From DASUPK01 sp963815665 (GTDB taxonomy: Bacteria > Actinomycetota > Thermoleophilia > Solirubrobacterales > 70-9), in NCBI GenBank assembly GCA_963815665.1, contig CAWFHN010000013.1:620001-684000 (forward strand): a stretch of 64,000 bases of DNA. Direction: 5' to 3'. Every line of letters begins with the position of its first letter. The first letter of the stretch is position 1. The notes under the pieces are model-generated. The model ran no database searches and was not told where the DNA came from. It saw nothing but the letters and a program-made list of their open reading frames with translations. Positions 34,131 to 42,511 of the stretch are shown one piece after another. Position numbers and translations under genes: made by a program.

Positions 34131-35075
34131 GTGAAGTCCGTGGTCACAGGAGGCGCGGGATTCATCGGCTCACACCTGGTCGATGCTCTAGCTGCGCGCG
34201 GCGACGAGGTCCTCGTGCTCGACGACTTCTCGAGCGGCAAGCGCGAGAACCTGGCCTCCGCGCTCGAGGCGGGCGTGAGCGTGACCGAGCTCGACGTCGC
34301 GGACGCGCCGGCCGTGCTCGAGGCGATCGAGGGATTTCGCCCCAGGAGCGTCTTCCACCTCGCGGCTCAGATCGACATCCGCCGCTCGATGGCCGATCCC
34401 GGCTTCGACGCCCGGCTCAACGTGGTCGGCACCGTCAACGCCCTCGAGGCGGCCACCCGCGCGGGCGCCTCCCGCTTCGTCTTCACCTCCACCGGAGGCG
34501 CCATATATGGAGAGGGGGCCGAGCGAAGCGACGAGCTCCCCTTCGCCGAAACCGCCCGCTGCGAGCCCTTTTCGATCTACGGCCAGAGCAAGCTCGCCGC
34601 GGAGGGCTATCTGGATCTCTACGCGCGCACGCGTGGTCTCTCGACCGGGATCCTGCGCCTCGGCAACATCTACGGCCCCCGCCAGGACCCGGCGACGGAG
34701 GCCGGCGTGGTGGCGATCTTCTGCGACCTCGCACGAGACGGGGGTCGCCCGACAGTCTTCGGCACCGGCGAGCAAACCCGCGACTACGTCCACGTCGCCG
34801 ACGTCGTCTCCGCCCTGCTGGCGGCGGAGGCAAGCGACGACCGAGGCCCGCTCAACGTCGGGACGGGCGTCGAGACGAACGTCCTCGAGCTGGTCGAGCG
34901 CGTGGGCACCGCCGTCGGGCGGGACGACTTCGAGCCGCAGTTCGCCCCGGCGCGCGAGGGCGAAGTCGAGCGCACCTTCCTCGATACCACCGCGACCGCC
35001 GAGCGCCTGGGCTGGCGGGCGGAGCGCAACATCGAGTCCGGCCTGGAGCAGACGCTCGCCGCCGACGCCACCTAG
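34131..35075 (+). CDS. NAD-dependent epimerase/dehydratase (GalE-like SDR)
   Basis: 314 residues from the GTG at 34131; GTG at 34110 is possible but TAGGCT at 34117-34122 ends 8 bases before 34131. Extended short-chain dehydrogenase: VVTGGAGFIGSHLVDAL, LDDFSSGKRENL, FTSTGGAIYGEG and catalytic Tyr-Lys in SIYGQSKLAAEGY. C-terminal NVGTGVETNVLELVE and IESGLEQTL fit UDP-glucose 4-epimerase or a close relative. Probably makes a UDP-sugar for surface polymers. It is followed at once by a GH31 gene on the same strand. Confidence 0.88.
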   Translation: MKSVVTGGAGFIGSHLVDALAARGDEVLVLDDFSSGKRENLASALEAGVSVTELDVADAPAVLEAIEGFRPRSVFHLAAQIDIRRSMADPGFDARLNVVGTVNALEAATRAGASRFVFTSTGGAIYGEGAERSDELPFAETARCEPFSIYGQSKLAAEGYLDLYARTRGLSTGILRLGNIYGPRQDPATEAGVVAIFCDLARDGGRPTVFGTGEQTRDYVHVADVVSALLAAEASDDRGPLNVGTGVETNVLELVERVGTAVGRDDFEPQFAPAREGEVERTFLDTTATAERLGWRAERNIESGLEQTLAADAT

Positions 35076-35138
35076 GATCTCCCGATCCCGAAGCACAGAC
35101 CACCTACCCGTGCGGGGGGAGCCATTCTGGCGGCGTCA

Positions 35139-37454
35139 TTGTTGGCGCTCGCCGTAGGCGCGCCGTCGCCGGCCGGTGCCGCCGTCAAGCTGACCGGGAA
35201 ACGGATCGTGGTCTCGAACGGCGCCGCTCGAGTCATGATCGACAGGGCGCCACTGCGCCTGGTGTTCCGCTCGCGGCGCCATACCCTCCTACGGGAGCTG
35301 CGCGCTCCGCGATCGACCACACCCAGGGCGCTGCCTGGCACGGACGACCCGGAGCCCTTCGCCGTCGAGCGGCACCCCGACCACGCCGTCTACGCCCCGC
35401 TCACCTACGAGGTCGGGACGGATCTGCACGCCCAGTGGGACGCCGGACTCTGGAACGGGAACACGCTCTTCGATCGCCGCTCCGGGACCGTCTACGCCGC
35501 CCGCCGAGTGATCTCCGCGAAGCGGGAGGGCGACGGCGTCCGGCTGACGCTCGCCACCAACGAGGCCAAGCGGCGCTTGATCGCCCGCATCGATCCCGAC
35601 CGCGCCGGCGGGCTGCGCGTCCGCGTCCGCCCGAGCTCTGCGTCGGGGGTGATCAGCATGGGCGACTCCTTCGCCAGCCGGCCGAGCGAGGGCTTCCACG
35701 GCTTCGGCGGGACCCACGGCAGCACCGAAAAGCGCGGCGAGAAGGTCTACTCCGACGTCGTGCAGGAGAACCTCGGCGGCTCGGAGACGCTGCTGCCGGG
35801 CCTGGCGCTCTTCCCCCTCCTGGTGACCTCGGGTACCTCGTACAGCATCACCGAGCTCGGCGGCGTCCCCAGCCCGACCGAGCTGCCCGGGGGATTCGAG
35901 CGCTTCATGTTCCCCAACGGGATGAACGCCGCCTACTACCCGCAGGCGGAGTTCGTCTCCTCACACGGCTACGGCTTCCTCCTGAATCAGAACCTGCGCT
36001 CTCGCTGGCGGCTGGCGACCGACCGCCCCGACGCGTGGCAGGTCGAGGCGAGCGGCAGCCGGCTCGACTACACGGTGTTCCCGGCGCGGAGCCGCCGGGG
36101 CGCGGTGCGAGACCTGACCGCGGTCACCGGCCACCACCGCCTGCCGCCGAGCTGGGCGGAGGGCCCCATCCTCTCCCGGGCCGTCAAGTCGCCGGCGCTG
36201 CCCGGCAGCCCCCCGGCCGAGACCCCGGCCTCCTACCGGGCGAAGATCGAGCAGGACCTGGCCGACATCCAGCGCTACGGCCTGCGCATCTCCGCCTACG
36301 GCTTCGAGGGCTGGGGAATGCTCGACCCGGCCTACGTCCGCTCGGTGATCTCGCGCCTGCACGCGATGCGCATCCGCGCCGTCCTCTACGTCCGGGCCTA
36401 CGTCTCCGACGACGCGCTCGCGACCCAGCCGCCGGGCGACTTCGAGGAGACGAAGCGGCTGGGGCTGGTCGCGACCACTGCGAGCGGCGCCCCGTACGAG
36501 TTCGGCGGCAACGGCGGCTCGCCCTCGACCCTGCTCGACTTCACGAAGCGGGCGACCGTGAAGTGGTGGCGCCGGCGGCTCGACTACCTGATCGGCCTCG
36601 GCGCCGACGGCTTCATGCAGGACTTCGGCGAGCAGGTCCAGGACGACATGCACTTCGCCAACGGCATGACCGGGGTGGGTATGCACAACCGCTACCCGGT
36701 CATCTACCACCGGGTCTCGCGGCAGATCCTCGACCGCTGGGCGACGAAGCACGCCAAGCGCGAGCCGATCTGGTTCTTCACGCGCGCGGGCTACAGCGGC
36801 CGGCCGGGCAGCGCCGCATATGAGATGGGGAACTTCCCCGGCGACGAGACCGTCGACTGGGGCGCGGCGTCAGGGCTGCGATCGCTCGCCCCCGACATGC
36901 TCAACCGCGCCGTCGGCGGCGCCTTCGGCTTCACGACAGACATCGGCGGCTACATCGACACGCTCACCGGCCCGCCCAGCGAGGAGCTGTTCGACCGCTG
37001 GAGCGAGTGGGCCGGGCTCACCCCCTACTTCCGCGTCCACAACTCGGCGTCCACCGGCGTCCGCATGCCCTGGTCCTACGGGGCATCCACGCTGGAGCTC
37101 TGGAAGCAGATGGCTGCGCTGCACCAACGGGCTCTGCCACTGATGCGGAGGCTGTGGCGAAAGGGTCGCAGGACGGGAATGCCCGTGACGCGGCCCCTCT
37201 GGCTGAGCGCGCCGGAGGCGCCGTCCTTCGGCCGCGACCAGGAGTGGATGCTCGGCGCCAACGTCCTGGTGGCTCCGGTGGTCACCAAGGGCGACACCTC
37301 TCGCACGGTCGCGCTGCCACGCGGCTGCTGGGTGCATGAGCCGACCGGCCAGCGCCTCACCGGCCCGGGCAGCGCCACGGTGCCCGCGCCGCTGGGCGCG
37401 CTGCCCTACTTCTTCCGCTGCGGTACGCGCCCGTTCAAGACGCGCGCCCGCTAG
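35139..37454 (+). CDS. Glycoside hydrolase family 31 protein, secreted; start uncertain
   Basis: 771 residues in this frame. The catalytic nucleophile is in GADGFMQDFGEQV (about 498), with the acid/base Asp in NFPGDETVDW (about 571). The FxxDFGE form of the nucleophile motif resembles sulfoquinovosidase/alpha-glucosidase members. The N-terminus begins with a signal-like hydrophobic run ending SPAGAA, but no ATG or GTG precedes it in frame after the epimerase stop; TTG 35139, CTG 35127 and ATT 35124 are the choices. If the six-G run at 35114-35119 had one more G, GTG at 35110 would start a perfect signal peptide. Retaining alpha-glycosidase; substrate unproved. Confidence 0.85.
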   Translation: MLALAVGAPSPAGAAVKLTGKRIVVSNGAARVMIDRAPLRLVFRSRRHTLLRELRAPRSTTPRALPGTDDPEPFAVERHPDHAVYAPLTYEVGTDLHAQWDAGLWNGNTLFDRRSGTVYAARRVISAKREGDGVRLTLATNEAKRRLIARIDPDRAGGLRVRVRPSSASGVISMGDSFASRPSEGFHGFGGTHGSTEKRGEKVYSDVVQENLGGSETLLPGLALFPLLVTSGTSYSITELGGVPSPTELPGGFERFMFPNGMNAAYYPQAEFVSSHGYGFLLNQNLRSRWRLATDRPDAWQVEASGSRLDYTVFPARSRRGAVRDLTAVTGHHRLPPSWAEGPILSRAVKSPALPGSPPAETPASYRAKIEQDLADIQRYGLRISAYGFEGWGMLDPAYVRSVISRLHAMRIRAVLYVRAYVSDDALATQPPGDFEETKRLGLVATTASGAPYEFGGNGGSPSTLLDFTKRATVKWWRRRLDYLIGLGADGFMQDFGEQVQDDMHFANGMTGVGMHNRYPVIYHRVSRQILDRWATKHAKREPIWFFTRAGYSGRPGSAAYEMGNFPGDETVDWGAASGLRSLAPDMLNRAVGGAFGFTTDIGGYIDTLTGPPSEELFDRWSEWAGLTPYFRVHNSASTGVRMPWSYGASTLELWKQMAALHQRALPLMRRLWRKGRRTGMPVTRPLWLSAPEAPSFGRDQEWMLGANVLVAPVVTKGDTSRTVALPRGCWVHEPTGQRLTGPGSATVPAPLGALPYFFRCGTRPFKTRAR

Positions 37455-37468
37455 CTGACGTCCCCCTC

Positions 37469-37474
37469 TAATCT
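37469..37474 (+). promoter_or_regulatory. -10 element TAATCT of a leaderless promoter
   Basis: TAATCT ends 7 bases before the ATG at 37482. It supports that early start, and so the Cys-rich N-terminus of the protein. Confidence 0.5.
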
Positions 37475-37481
37475 CTGGCCC

Positions 37482-38249
37482 ATGCCCGCACAGGCCTTCG
37501 AGGGCAAGGAATGCGTTTGCCAGTTCCGTCGCGGGATCTGCGATCAGAGCTGCGTCCGGGACATGCTCGAGACCCCTCTATATATGGCTGCCCTGAAGCT
37601 CAAGGGACGCCGCTGCCTGGTGGTGGGCGGCGGGGACATCGGGCTCGAGAAGGTCGAGGGCCTGCTCCTCTGCGACGGCGACGTCCACGTCATCGCCCCC
37701 CGGGTCGTGCCCGAGCTCGCCAAGTATGCGGCGGAGGGCTCCATCACCTGGGACGAGCGCGCCTTCCACGACGGCGACCTCGACGGCGCGTTCATGGCGA
37801 TCGCCGCGACCGACGACACCGACGTCAACATCTCGGTCTCGGAGGGCGCGGAGCGCCGAGCGATGCTGGTCAACGTGGTCGACGTGCCGCCGCTCTGCAA
37901 CTTCATCCTGCCCGCGATCGTCCGTAGCGGGCCGCTGGCGATCGCGATCTCGACCGCCGGCGCATCGCCGGCCCTCGCCAAGCGCATGAAGCGAGAGATC
38001 GCAGAGTCGTTCGGCGAGGACTACGCCCGCCTGGCGGTGATCCTCAACGACCACCGCGGCTGGGCCAAGGGCACGCTCCCGACCTATCAGGACCGCAAGG
38101 AGTTCTTCGAGGGCATCGTCAACGGTGACCCCGACCCGATCGAGCTGATCAAGCAGGGCCGCGAGGACGAGGTCCAGCGCCTGATCGAGGCGCACCGGGA
38201 GCGCTTCGCCTCCGCGCTCGGCGCACCTAGGCCGACTTCCGTCCCTTGA
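37482..38249 (+). CDS. Precorrin-2 dehydrogenase-type protein (Met8p/CysG N-terminal domain) with Cys-rich N-terminus
   Basis: 255 residues. NAD-binding core LKLKGRRCLVVGGGDIGLEKVEGLL (given in two parts: LKLKGRRCLVV, GGGDIGLEKVEGLL), then VIAPRV, IAATDDTDVNISVSEGAERR, VNVVDVPPLCNFILPAIVR and the bifunctional-family helix AISTAGASPALAKRMKREI. NAD-dependent oxidation of precorrin-2 to sirohydrochlorin, possibly with ferrochelatase activity, for siroheme. Unusually the first 30 residues carry GKECVCQFRRGICDQSC, a C-x-C-x6-C-x3-C cluster that could bind metal. No other siroheme gene is in the window. Confidence 0.85.
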   Translation: MPAQAFEGKECVCQFRRGICDQSCVRDMLETPLYMAALKLKGRRCLVVGGGDIGLEKVEGLLLCDGDVHVIAPRVVPELAKYAAEGSITWDERAFHDGDLDGAFMAIAATDDTDVNISVSEGAERRAMLVNVVDVPPLCNFILPAIVRSGPLAIAISTAGASPALAKRMKREIAESFGEDYARLAVILNDHRGWAKGTLPTYQDRKEFFEGIVNGDPDPIELIKQGREDEVQRLIEAHRERFASALGAPRPTSVP

Positions 38250-39054
38250 TCAGCAGGTACTCGTTCGTCGAGCGATAGCCCTCGTCGGCGAGGTTGGCCT
38301 CTTCGTAGAGCCGCAGCAGGTCCGCCCGCAGGGCCTCCCACTTACCGTCGGGCTCGAGCAGCGCCTTGGACGCGACTACCGGGGGCAGATCCCGCTCGAC
38401 CTCAGCGAGGTGTTCCTCGACGGAGTCGGACTCGAAGTCAACGGTGGTCCGTTCGATGTCCAGCTCCATGCCGGTTCCCTCGAACAGGCTCCGAACATGA
38501 TCCTCGTTGCCCCAGAGAATCGGCGGCTGAAAGCCCTCGGGAGGCGGCGGGCGGTGCTTCGCTGCGGTCATGAACATCTTCCCCACGTTTCCCTCGGGCG
38601 TCCAGGCTGCGATCGTGATGCGCCCGCCGGGCTTCAGCACCCTGGCGATCTCCTCCGCCTCGGCGCGCTGGTCCGGCACGAACATGCAGCCGAACACCGA
38701 CAGCACCACGTCGAAGCTGGCGTCAGCGAAGGGCAGCTCCTGAGCGTCAGCCTCGATCCATTCGACGTCGACACCTCCCTCGGCAGCCGCGGCCCTGCCG
38801 GCCTGCAACAACGACGGTGTCAGGTCGATGCCGGTGACCTTGCCACCGGTCTTCGCCGCCGGGATCGTCGCGTTGCCGTTCCCGCAGGCGACGTCGAGCA
38901 CGTCGTCGCTGCTGCTGACGCCGGCAGCGTCCACGGCGCGCGGGCCAACGCTCGCGATGACGTGCATTGCGCTCGCGTAGTCGCCCGACGACCACAGCTC
39001 GCGCGCCTGCTTCTGTGCCTCGGTCAGTTCAGCTGTCTCTCCCACCTCGGTCAT
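38227..39054 (-). CDS. Class I SAM-dependent methyltransferase (UbiE-like)
   Basis: 275 residues, start with GGAGGGGAG upstream. Motif I DVLDVACGNGNATIPAAKTG, strand-2 acidic residue in VTGIDLTPSLL, EADAQELPFADASFDVVLS and ARVLKPGGRITIAAW. A typical small-molecule methyltransferase. The 3' end overlaps the convergent precorrin-2 dehydrogenase by about 23 bases. It diverges from a HxlR-like regulator gene 90 bases away, which may control it. Confidence 0.87.
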   Translation of the reverse strand: MTEVGETAELTEAQKQARELWSSGDYASAMHVIASVGPRAVDAAGVSSSDDVLDVACGNGNATIPAAKTGGKVTGIDLTPSLLQAGRAAAAEGGVDVEWIEADAQELPFADASFDVVLSVFGCMFVPDQRAEAEEIARVLKPGGRITIAAWTPEGNVGKMFMTAAKHRPPPPEGFQPPILWGNEDHVRSLFEGTGMELDIERTTVDFESDSVEEHLAEVERDLPPVVASKALLEPDGKWEALRADLLRLYEEANLADEGYRSTNEYLLIKGRKSA

Positions 39055-39146
39055 CTCCCCTCCTTGTTGGCGAGCGCCTTCGTCTCGGATGTGGGTCGAG
39101 TGTTACGGACCCGGGTCAGCGAGATCAACTGCAGAATCTGAAGTGC

Positions 39147-39876
39147 ATGAGCTGGCCGTTCGGCGTATCGTCAGGCCATCGCCGCCTACGGTCAGTTCTG
39201 TCCGATCGCTCAGGCCTCCGAGGTCCTGGCAGAGCGGTGGACGCCCCTCGTGGTGAGGGAGCTCGTCTACGGCGCCCGGCGATTCAACGACATCCAGCGC
39301 GGGGTACCCCTGATGTCCTCATCGCTGCTCAGCAAGCGACTGCGCACGCTGGAGAGCGCCGGCATCGTGAGACGCGAGCGGCGTGAACACAGGGTCGAGT
39401 ACAGGCTCACCCCCGCCGGCGATGAGCTGCGTCCGATCGTGGAGGCAATGGGCATCTGGGGCGAGCGCTGGCTGCGCCGTGAGATCACTCCCGAGGACGC
39501 CGATCCCGCCCACCTGATGTGGGCGATTCGCGGCACGGTTCGCCTCGATTCGCTGCCCGATGATCGCACCGTGGTGCACTTCCGCTTTCCCTCGGCTGTC
39601 GACGCGAAGCGCTACTGGTGGCTTCTTCTACAACGCCCCGCGTCCGATCTCTGCATCACCGATCCGGGCTTCGATGTGGACTTGATCGTCCACAGCGATC
39701 CGGTGGTGCTCGCCCGGGTGCTCGCCGGTGACACGTCGCTGGCCACGGCCGTGGAGGGGGGCGAGATCAAGCTGGACGGCTCCACCACCGCTCGCCGGGC
39801 GTTCCGGGACTGGTTTGGCCTCAGCCCCTTCGCGGCCGTCTCGAGGCCCGCGGCCGCACAGTCCGCCTCCAGCTGA
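39147..39876 (+). CDS. HxlR-like regulator with SCP2-like C-terminus; N-terminal frame unclear
   Basis: The HxlR winged helix is intact from 39151 in one frame: AAYGQFCPIAQASEVLAERW, then LVVRELVYGARRFNDIQRGV and LSKRLRTLESAGIVRRER. That frame has no ATG or GTG before 39247, which already lies inside the domain. The ATG at 39147 is one base out of frame, so a single-base change near 39150-39155 would give a normal start just before the domain. After the HTH, a domain of about 110 residues with a sterol-carrier-like pattern (LAGDTSLATAVEGGEIKLDG) follows, as in many HxlR proteins. Probably controls the divergent methyltransferase. Confidence 0.75.
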
Positions 39877-39926
39877 TCGGGTCGTAGATGGCGCCGGTCC
39901 CGAGCGGCGCCGAGAGCGAGACGCCG

Positions 39927-40670
39927 TTACTCGACGTCGCGGGAGATCAGCAGCGCCGCGCCCAACCCGAAGAGTGCGCCGATCCAGACGAACATTGCCC
40001 CCAGCGCGGGGACCACCGCGAGGAAGTCCACCTTCTCCATCCCCACGTCATCGGGACTGATTCCCTGGATCGCGCTAGGGAGTGCACTGGTGGGGCTGAA
40101 CGTCTCGACTCCGGGCGCGAATTGGCCGAGGAGCCCGTCGACCACGAAGGCGAGGATCAGGATCCCGACGATCGCAACCGCCTGGTTCCGCAGCAGCGAA
40201 CCGACCCCGACACCCAGGGCACCGAGCAGCGTGGCGGCGCCGGCGTTGCGCCCAAGCAGCTCGATGACGTCACCAAGTGGGGGTGTGGGTTGATCCCGTG
40301 CACCGAGGATCGCGTACGCCACGATCGAGACCGCGATCGTGATCGCCACCGAGAGCAGTGCCCCCGCCGCGGCGAAGGCGAGCGTCTTGGCCGCGAGAAA
40401 GCGGACGCGGTCGGGAGCGGCGAGAAGCGAGCTCGTGATCGTTCGGTGACGCCACTCGCCCGTGACCCCCACGATCGCGAGGATCATGATGAAGAGGGTG
40501 CTGGCGTCGTTTTGGAACACGTCGTTGAGGACGTTGGCCTGGGTGGTGTCACCGATCGAGGCGGTGAGGATCGTGAGCAGCAGCGAGAGCCCGATGGCAA
40601 CGCCCGCCAGGGCGTAGAAGGTGCGCGTCGTGCGCAGCTTGATCAGCTCAGCGCTCAGCAGGCGGCTCAC
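39927..40670 (-). CDS. ABC-2 type transporter permease
   Basis: 247 residues with six hydrophobic helices. N-terminal LLSAELIKLRTTRTFYAL is the usual start of bacitracin/antibiotic-type permeases; TGEWRHRTITSSLLAAP is the conserved cytoplasmic loop. The start overlaps the ATPase stop by four bases. Together they form an exporter, probably for a peptide or drug. The protein is intact and of normal length. Confidence 0.88.
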   Translation of the reverse strand: MSRLLSAELIKLRTTRTFYALAGVAIGLSLLLTILTASIGDTTQANVLNDVFQNDASTLFIMILAIVGVTGEWRHRTITSSLLAAPDRVRFLAAKTLAFAAAGALLSVAITIAVSIVAYAILGARDQPTPPLGDVIELLGRNAGAATLLGALGVGVGSLLRNQAVAIVGILILAFVVDGLLGQFAPGVETFSPTSALPSAIQGISPDDVGMEKVDFLAVVPALGAMFVWIGALFGLGAALLISRDVE

Positions 40671-41563
40671 TTCTCCTCCTCCCGGGTGAGCTCGAAGAAC
40701 ACGTCCTCGAGGGAGCGCCCCACCGCGACCAGCTCGGAGAGGGCGACGTGATGTCTGTTGGCCGCGGCGCCGACGGCTTCCGGCCCCGCGCCGCCGGCGA
40801 GCAGCGCGCCGTCGTCGCCGGGGCCGAACTCGATGCCGGCGGCCTCCAGCGCCGAGGAAAGCGCGTCTCGATCCTCCGCGCGCACGCGGGTCCCGCCGCC
40901 CTCGGCCTGTCCGAGCACCCGATCGAGCGGCCCGCTGGCGCGCAGCTCGCCGTGGGAGATGACGACGATGTCGTCGACGCTCTGCGAGACCTCGGAGAGC
41001 AGATGGCTGGAGACCAGAACGGCCCGCCCGCGACCGGCCTCCGAGCGCAACAGGTCCCGCATCCAGCGGATGCCCGGCGGATCGAGCCCGTTGGCGGGCT
41101 CGTCGAGGATCAGGACCTCGGGGTCGCCCAGCAGCGCCGCGGCGATCGCGAGGCGCTGGCGCATCCCCATGGAGTAGCCCTTCACCCTCCGGTTGCCGGC
41201 GTCGCCGAGGCCGACCAGCTGAAGCACGTCGTCAACCCGCGATGGCGGATGACCGCCCGCGGCGGCGAGGATGCGCAGGTGGTTGCGGCCGCTGCGCCCC
41301 GGGTGGAAGCTCGCATCCTCGAGCACGGCACCCACCTCGGCGCTGGGATGCGGCAGGTCCCCGAATCTGCGCCCGCCGAAGGTCGCGGTGCCTCCATCCG
41401 AGTGGACGAGGCCGAGGAGCATTCGCAGCGTGGTGCTCTTCCCGGCGCCGTTGGGCCCGAGGAATCCGGTGACCCGCCCCGACGCAACCTCGAAGGAGAG
41501 ATCGGAGACGGCCTGTACCGACCCGAAGCGCTTGCTTATCCCATTGATCTCGATCGCGGCCAA
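40667..41563 (-). CDS. ABC transporter ATP-binding protein
   Basis: 298 residues. Walker A GFLGPNGAGKSTTLRMLLGL (about 34-53), signature VKGYSMGMRQRLAIAAALLG, Walker B EVLILDEPANGLDPPGI, H-loop in VLVSSHLL. Single-domain exporter ATPase of the DrrA/BcrA group, with the usual C-terminal regulatory region. Coupled to the permease, and 15 bases downstream of the hemolysin III gene on the same strand. Confidence 0.93.
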   Translation of the reverse strand: MAAIEINGISKRFGSVQAVSDLSFEVASGRVTGFLGPNGAGKSTTLRMLLGLVHSDGGTATFGGRRFGDLPHPSAEVGAVLEDASFHPGRSGRNHLRILAAAGGHPPSRVDDVLQLVGLGDAGNRRVKGYSMGMRQRLAIAAALLGDPEVLILDEPANGLDPPGIRWMRDLLRSEAGRGRAVLVSSHLLSEVSQSVDDIVVISHGELRASGPLDRVLGQAEGGGTRVRAEDRDALSSALEAAGIEFGPGDDGALLAGGAGPEAVGAAANRHHVALSELVAVGRSLEDVFFELTREEEK

Positions 41564-41578
41564 GAGCGGCCGCGCACT

Positions 41579-42436
41579 CTAGTGAGGGAGCGCGTACACG
41601 GCCACCGCCGCGTACTGCACGGCGGCGGCGGCGATCACCAGCACGTGGAAGATCTCGTGGTAGCCGAAGACCTGCGGCCGCGGGTCCGGCTTGCGCCGCG
41701 CGTAGACGACCGCTCCGGCCGTGTAGAGGGCGCCGCCGAGCGCGATCAGCCCGACGCCGACCGGGCCGATCGCGTTCCAGAGCTGCGGCAGGGTGACGAT
41801 CGCCACCCAGCCGGTGCTCAGGTAGATGACCGAGGTGACCCAGTAGGGAGCGGTGATCCAGACGAGGTTCAGGACCAGCCCCCCGACCGCCGTAGCCCAG
41901 ACGACGATCAGGACCACGTTGGCCAGGGTGCCGTGCATGACGAGCAGCGCGAACGGCGTGTAGGTGCCGGCGATGAAGACGAAGATCATCGTGTGGTCGA
42001 GGCGCCGCATCCACTGCCTCACCTCCGGCGTCCAGGTGACGCGGTGATAGAGGGCGCTCGTCCCAAGCATGGCCGAGAGCGAGAAGGCGTAGATCGACAT
42101 CGCGATCACCTCGCGCATTCCGCTGGCGGCGAGAATCAGCGCCATGCCGGCACCCAGCGAGACGAAGAACGCCCACTGATGCGAGACACCCCGGAGGCGC
42201 GGCTTCTGGGAGAGCTTGTGGGCGGCCGCAGCGGCGGCCAGTGCAGCCTGCTCGCGTGCGGCGGCGACCTGCTTGCCGGCTGCATCGCGGGCCGCTCCGA
42301 GCCGCTCGCCCGCCCCGGCCCTGGCGCTGCCCAGTCGCTCGCCGGCCGCGCCGGCCACGTCGCGAGCGGCCCCGAGTGGATCTGGGCCGGACTGCGGTTC
42401 GTCGCTCGCCCTGGACACGCCCCGAACCATAGCCAT
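41579..42436 (-). CDS. Hemolysin III family (PAQR-like) membrane protein with Ala-rich N-terminal extension
   Basis: 285 residues. About seven helices from residue 85 onward. Family zinc-site motifs: SALYHRVTW, the His in RRLDHTMIFVFIAGTYTPFA and GYHEIFHVLV near the C-terminus. These fit the metal-dependent amide hydrolase fold of PAQR receptors and YqfA-type proteins. The first 75 residues are an extra amphipathic, Ala/Gly/Arg-rich region with imperfect repeats of AGERLGAARDAAGK type, absent in most relatives. Lies in a run of four minus-strand genes with an exporter upstream and an ABC exporter downstream. Confidence 0.87.
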   Translation of the reverse strand: MAMVRGVSRASDEPQSGPDPLGAARDVAGAAGERLGSARAGAGERLGAARDAAGKQVAAAREQAALAAAAAAHKLSQKPRLRGVSHQWAFFVSLGAGMALILAASGMREVIAMSIYAFSLSAMLGTSALYHRVTWTPEVRQWMRRLDHTMIFVFIAGTYTPFALLVMHGTLANVVLIVVWATAVGGLVLNLVWITAPYWVTSVIYLSTGWVAIVTLPQLWNAIGPVGVGLIALGGALYTAGAVVYARRKPDPRPQVFGYHEIFHVLVIAAAAVQYAAVAVYALPH

Positions 42437-42511
42437 GGGGGGATTCTCCGATGGACCGAAGGCCGACGGCTACCTGAACCAGCTGCAGGGCCCGACCGCC
42501 CCCAGCTCGGA

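Noticed and set aside
34049..36823. Very long plus-strand frame over the epimerase and GH31 genes
   Set aside because: Arg/Pro-rich shadow frame crossing two clearly coding genes, with no domain signal.
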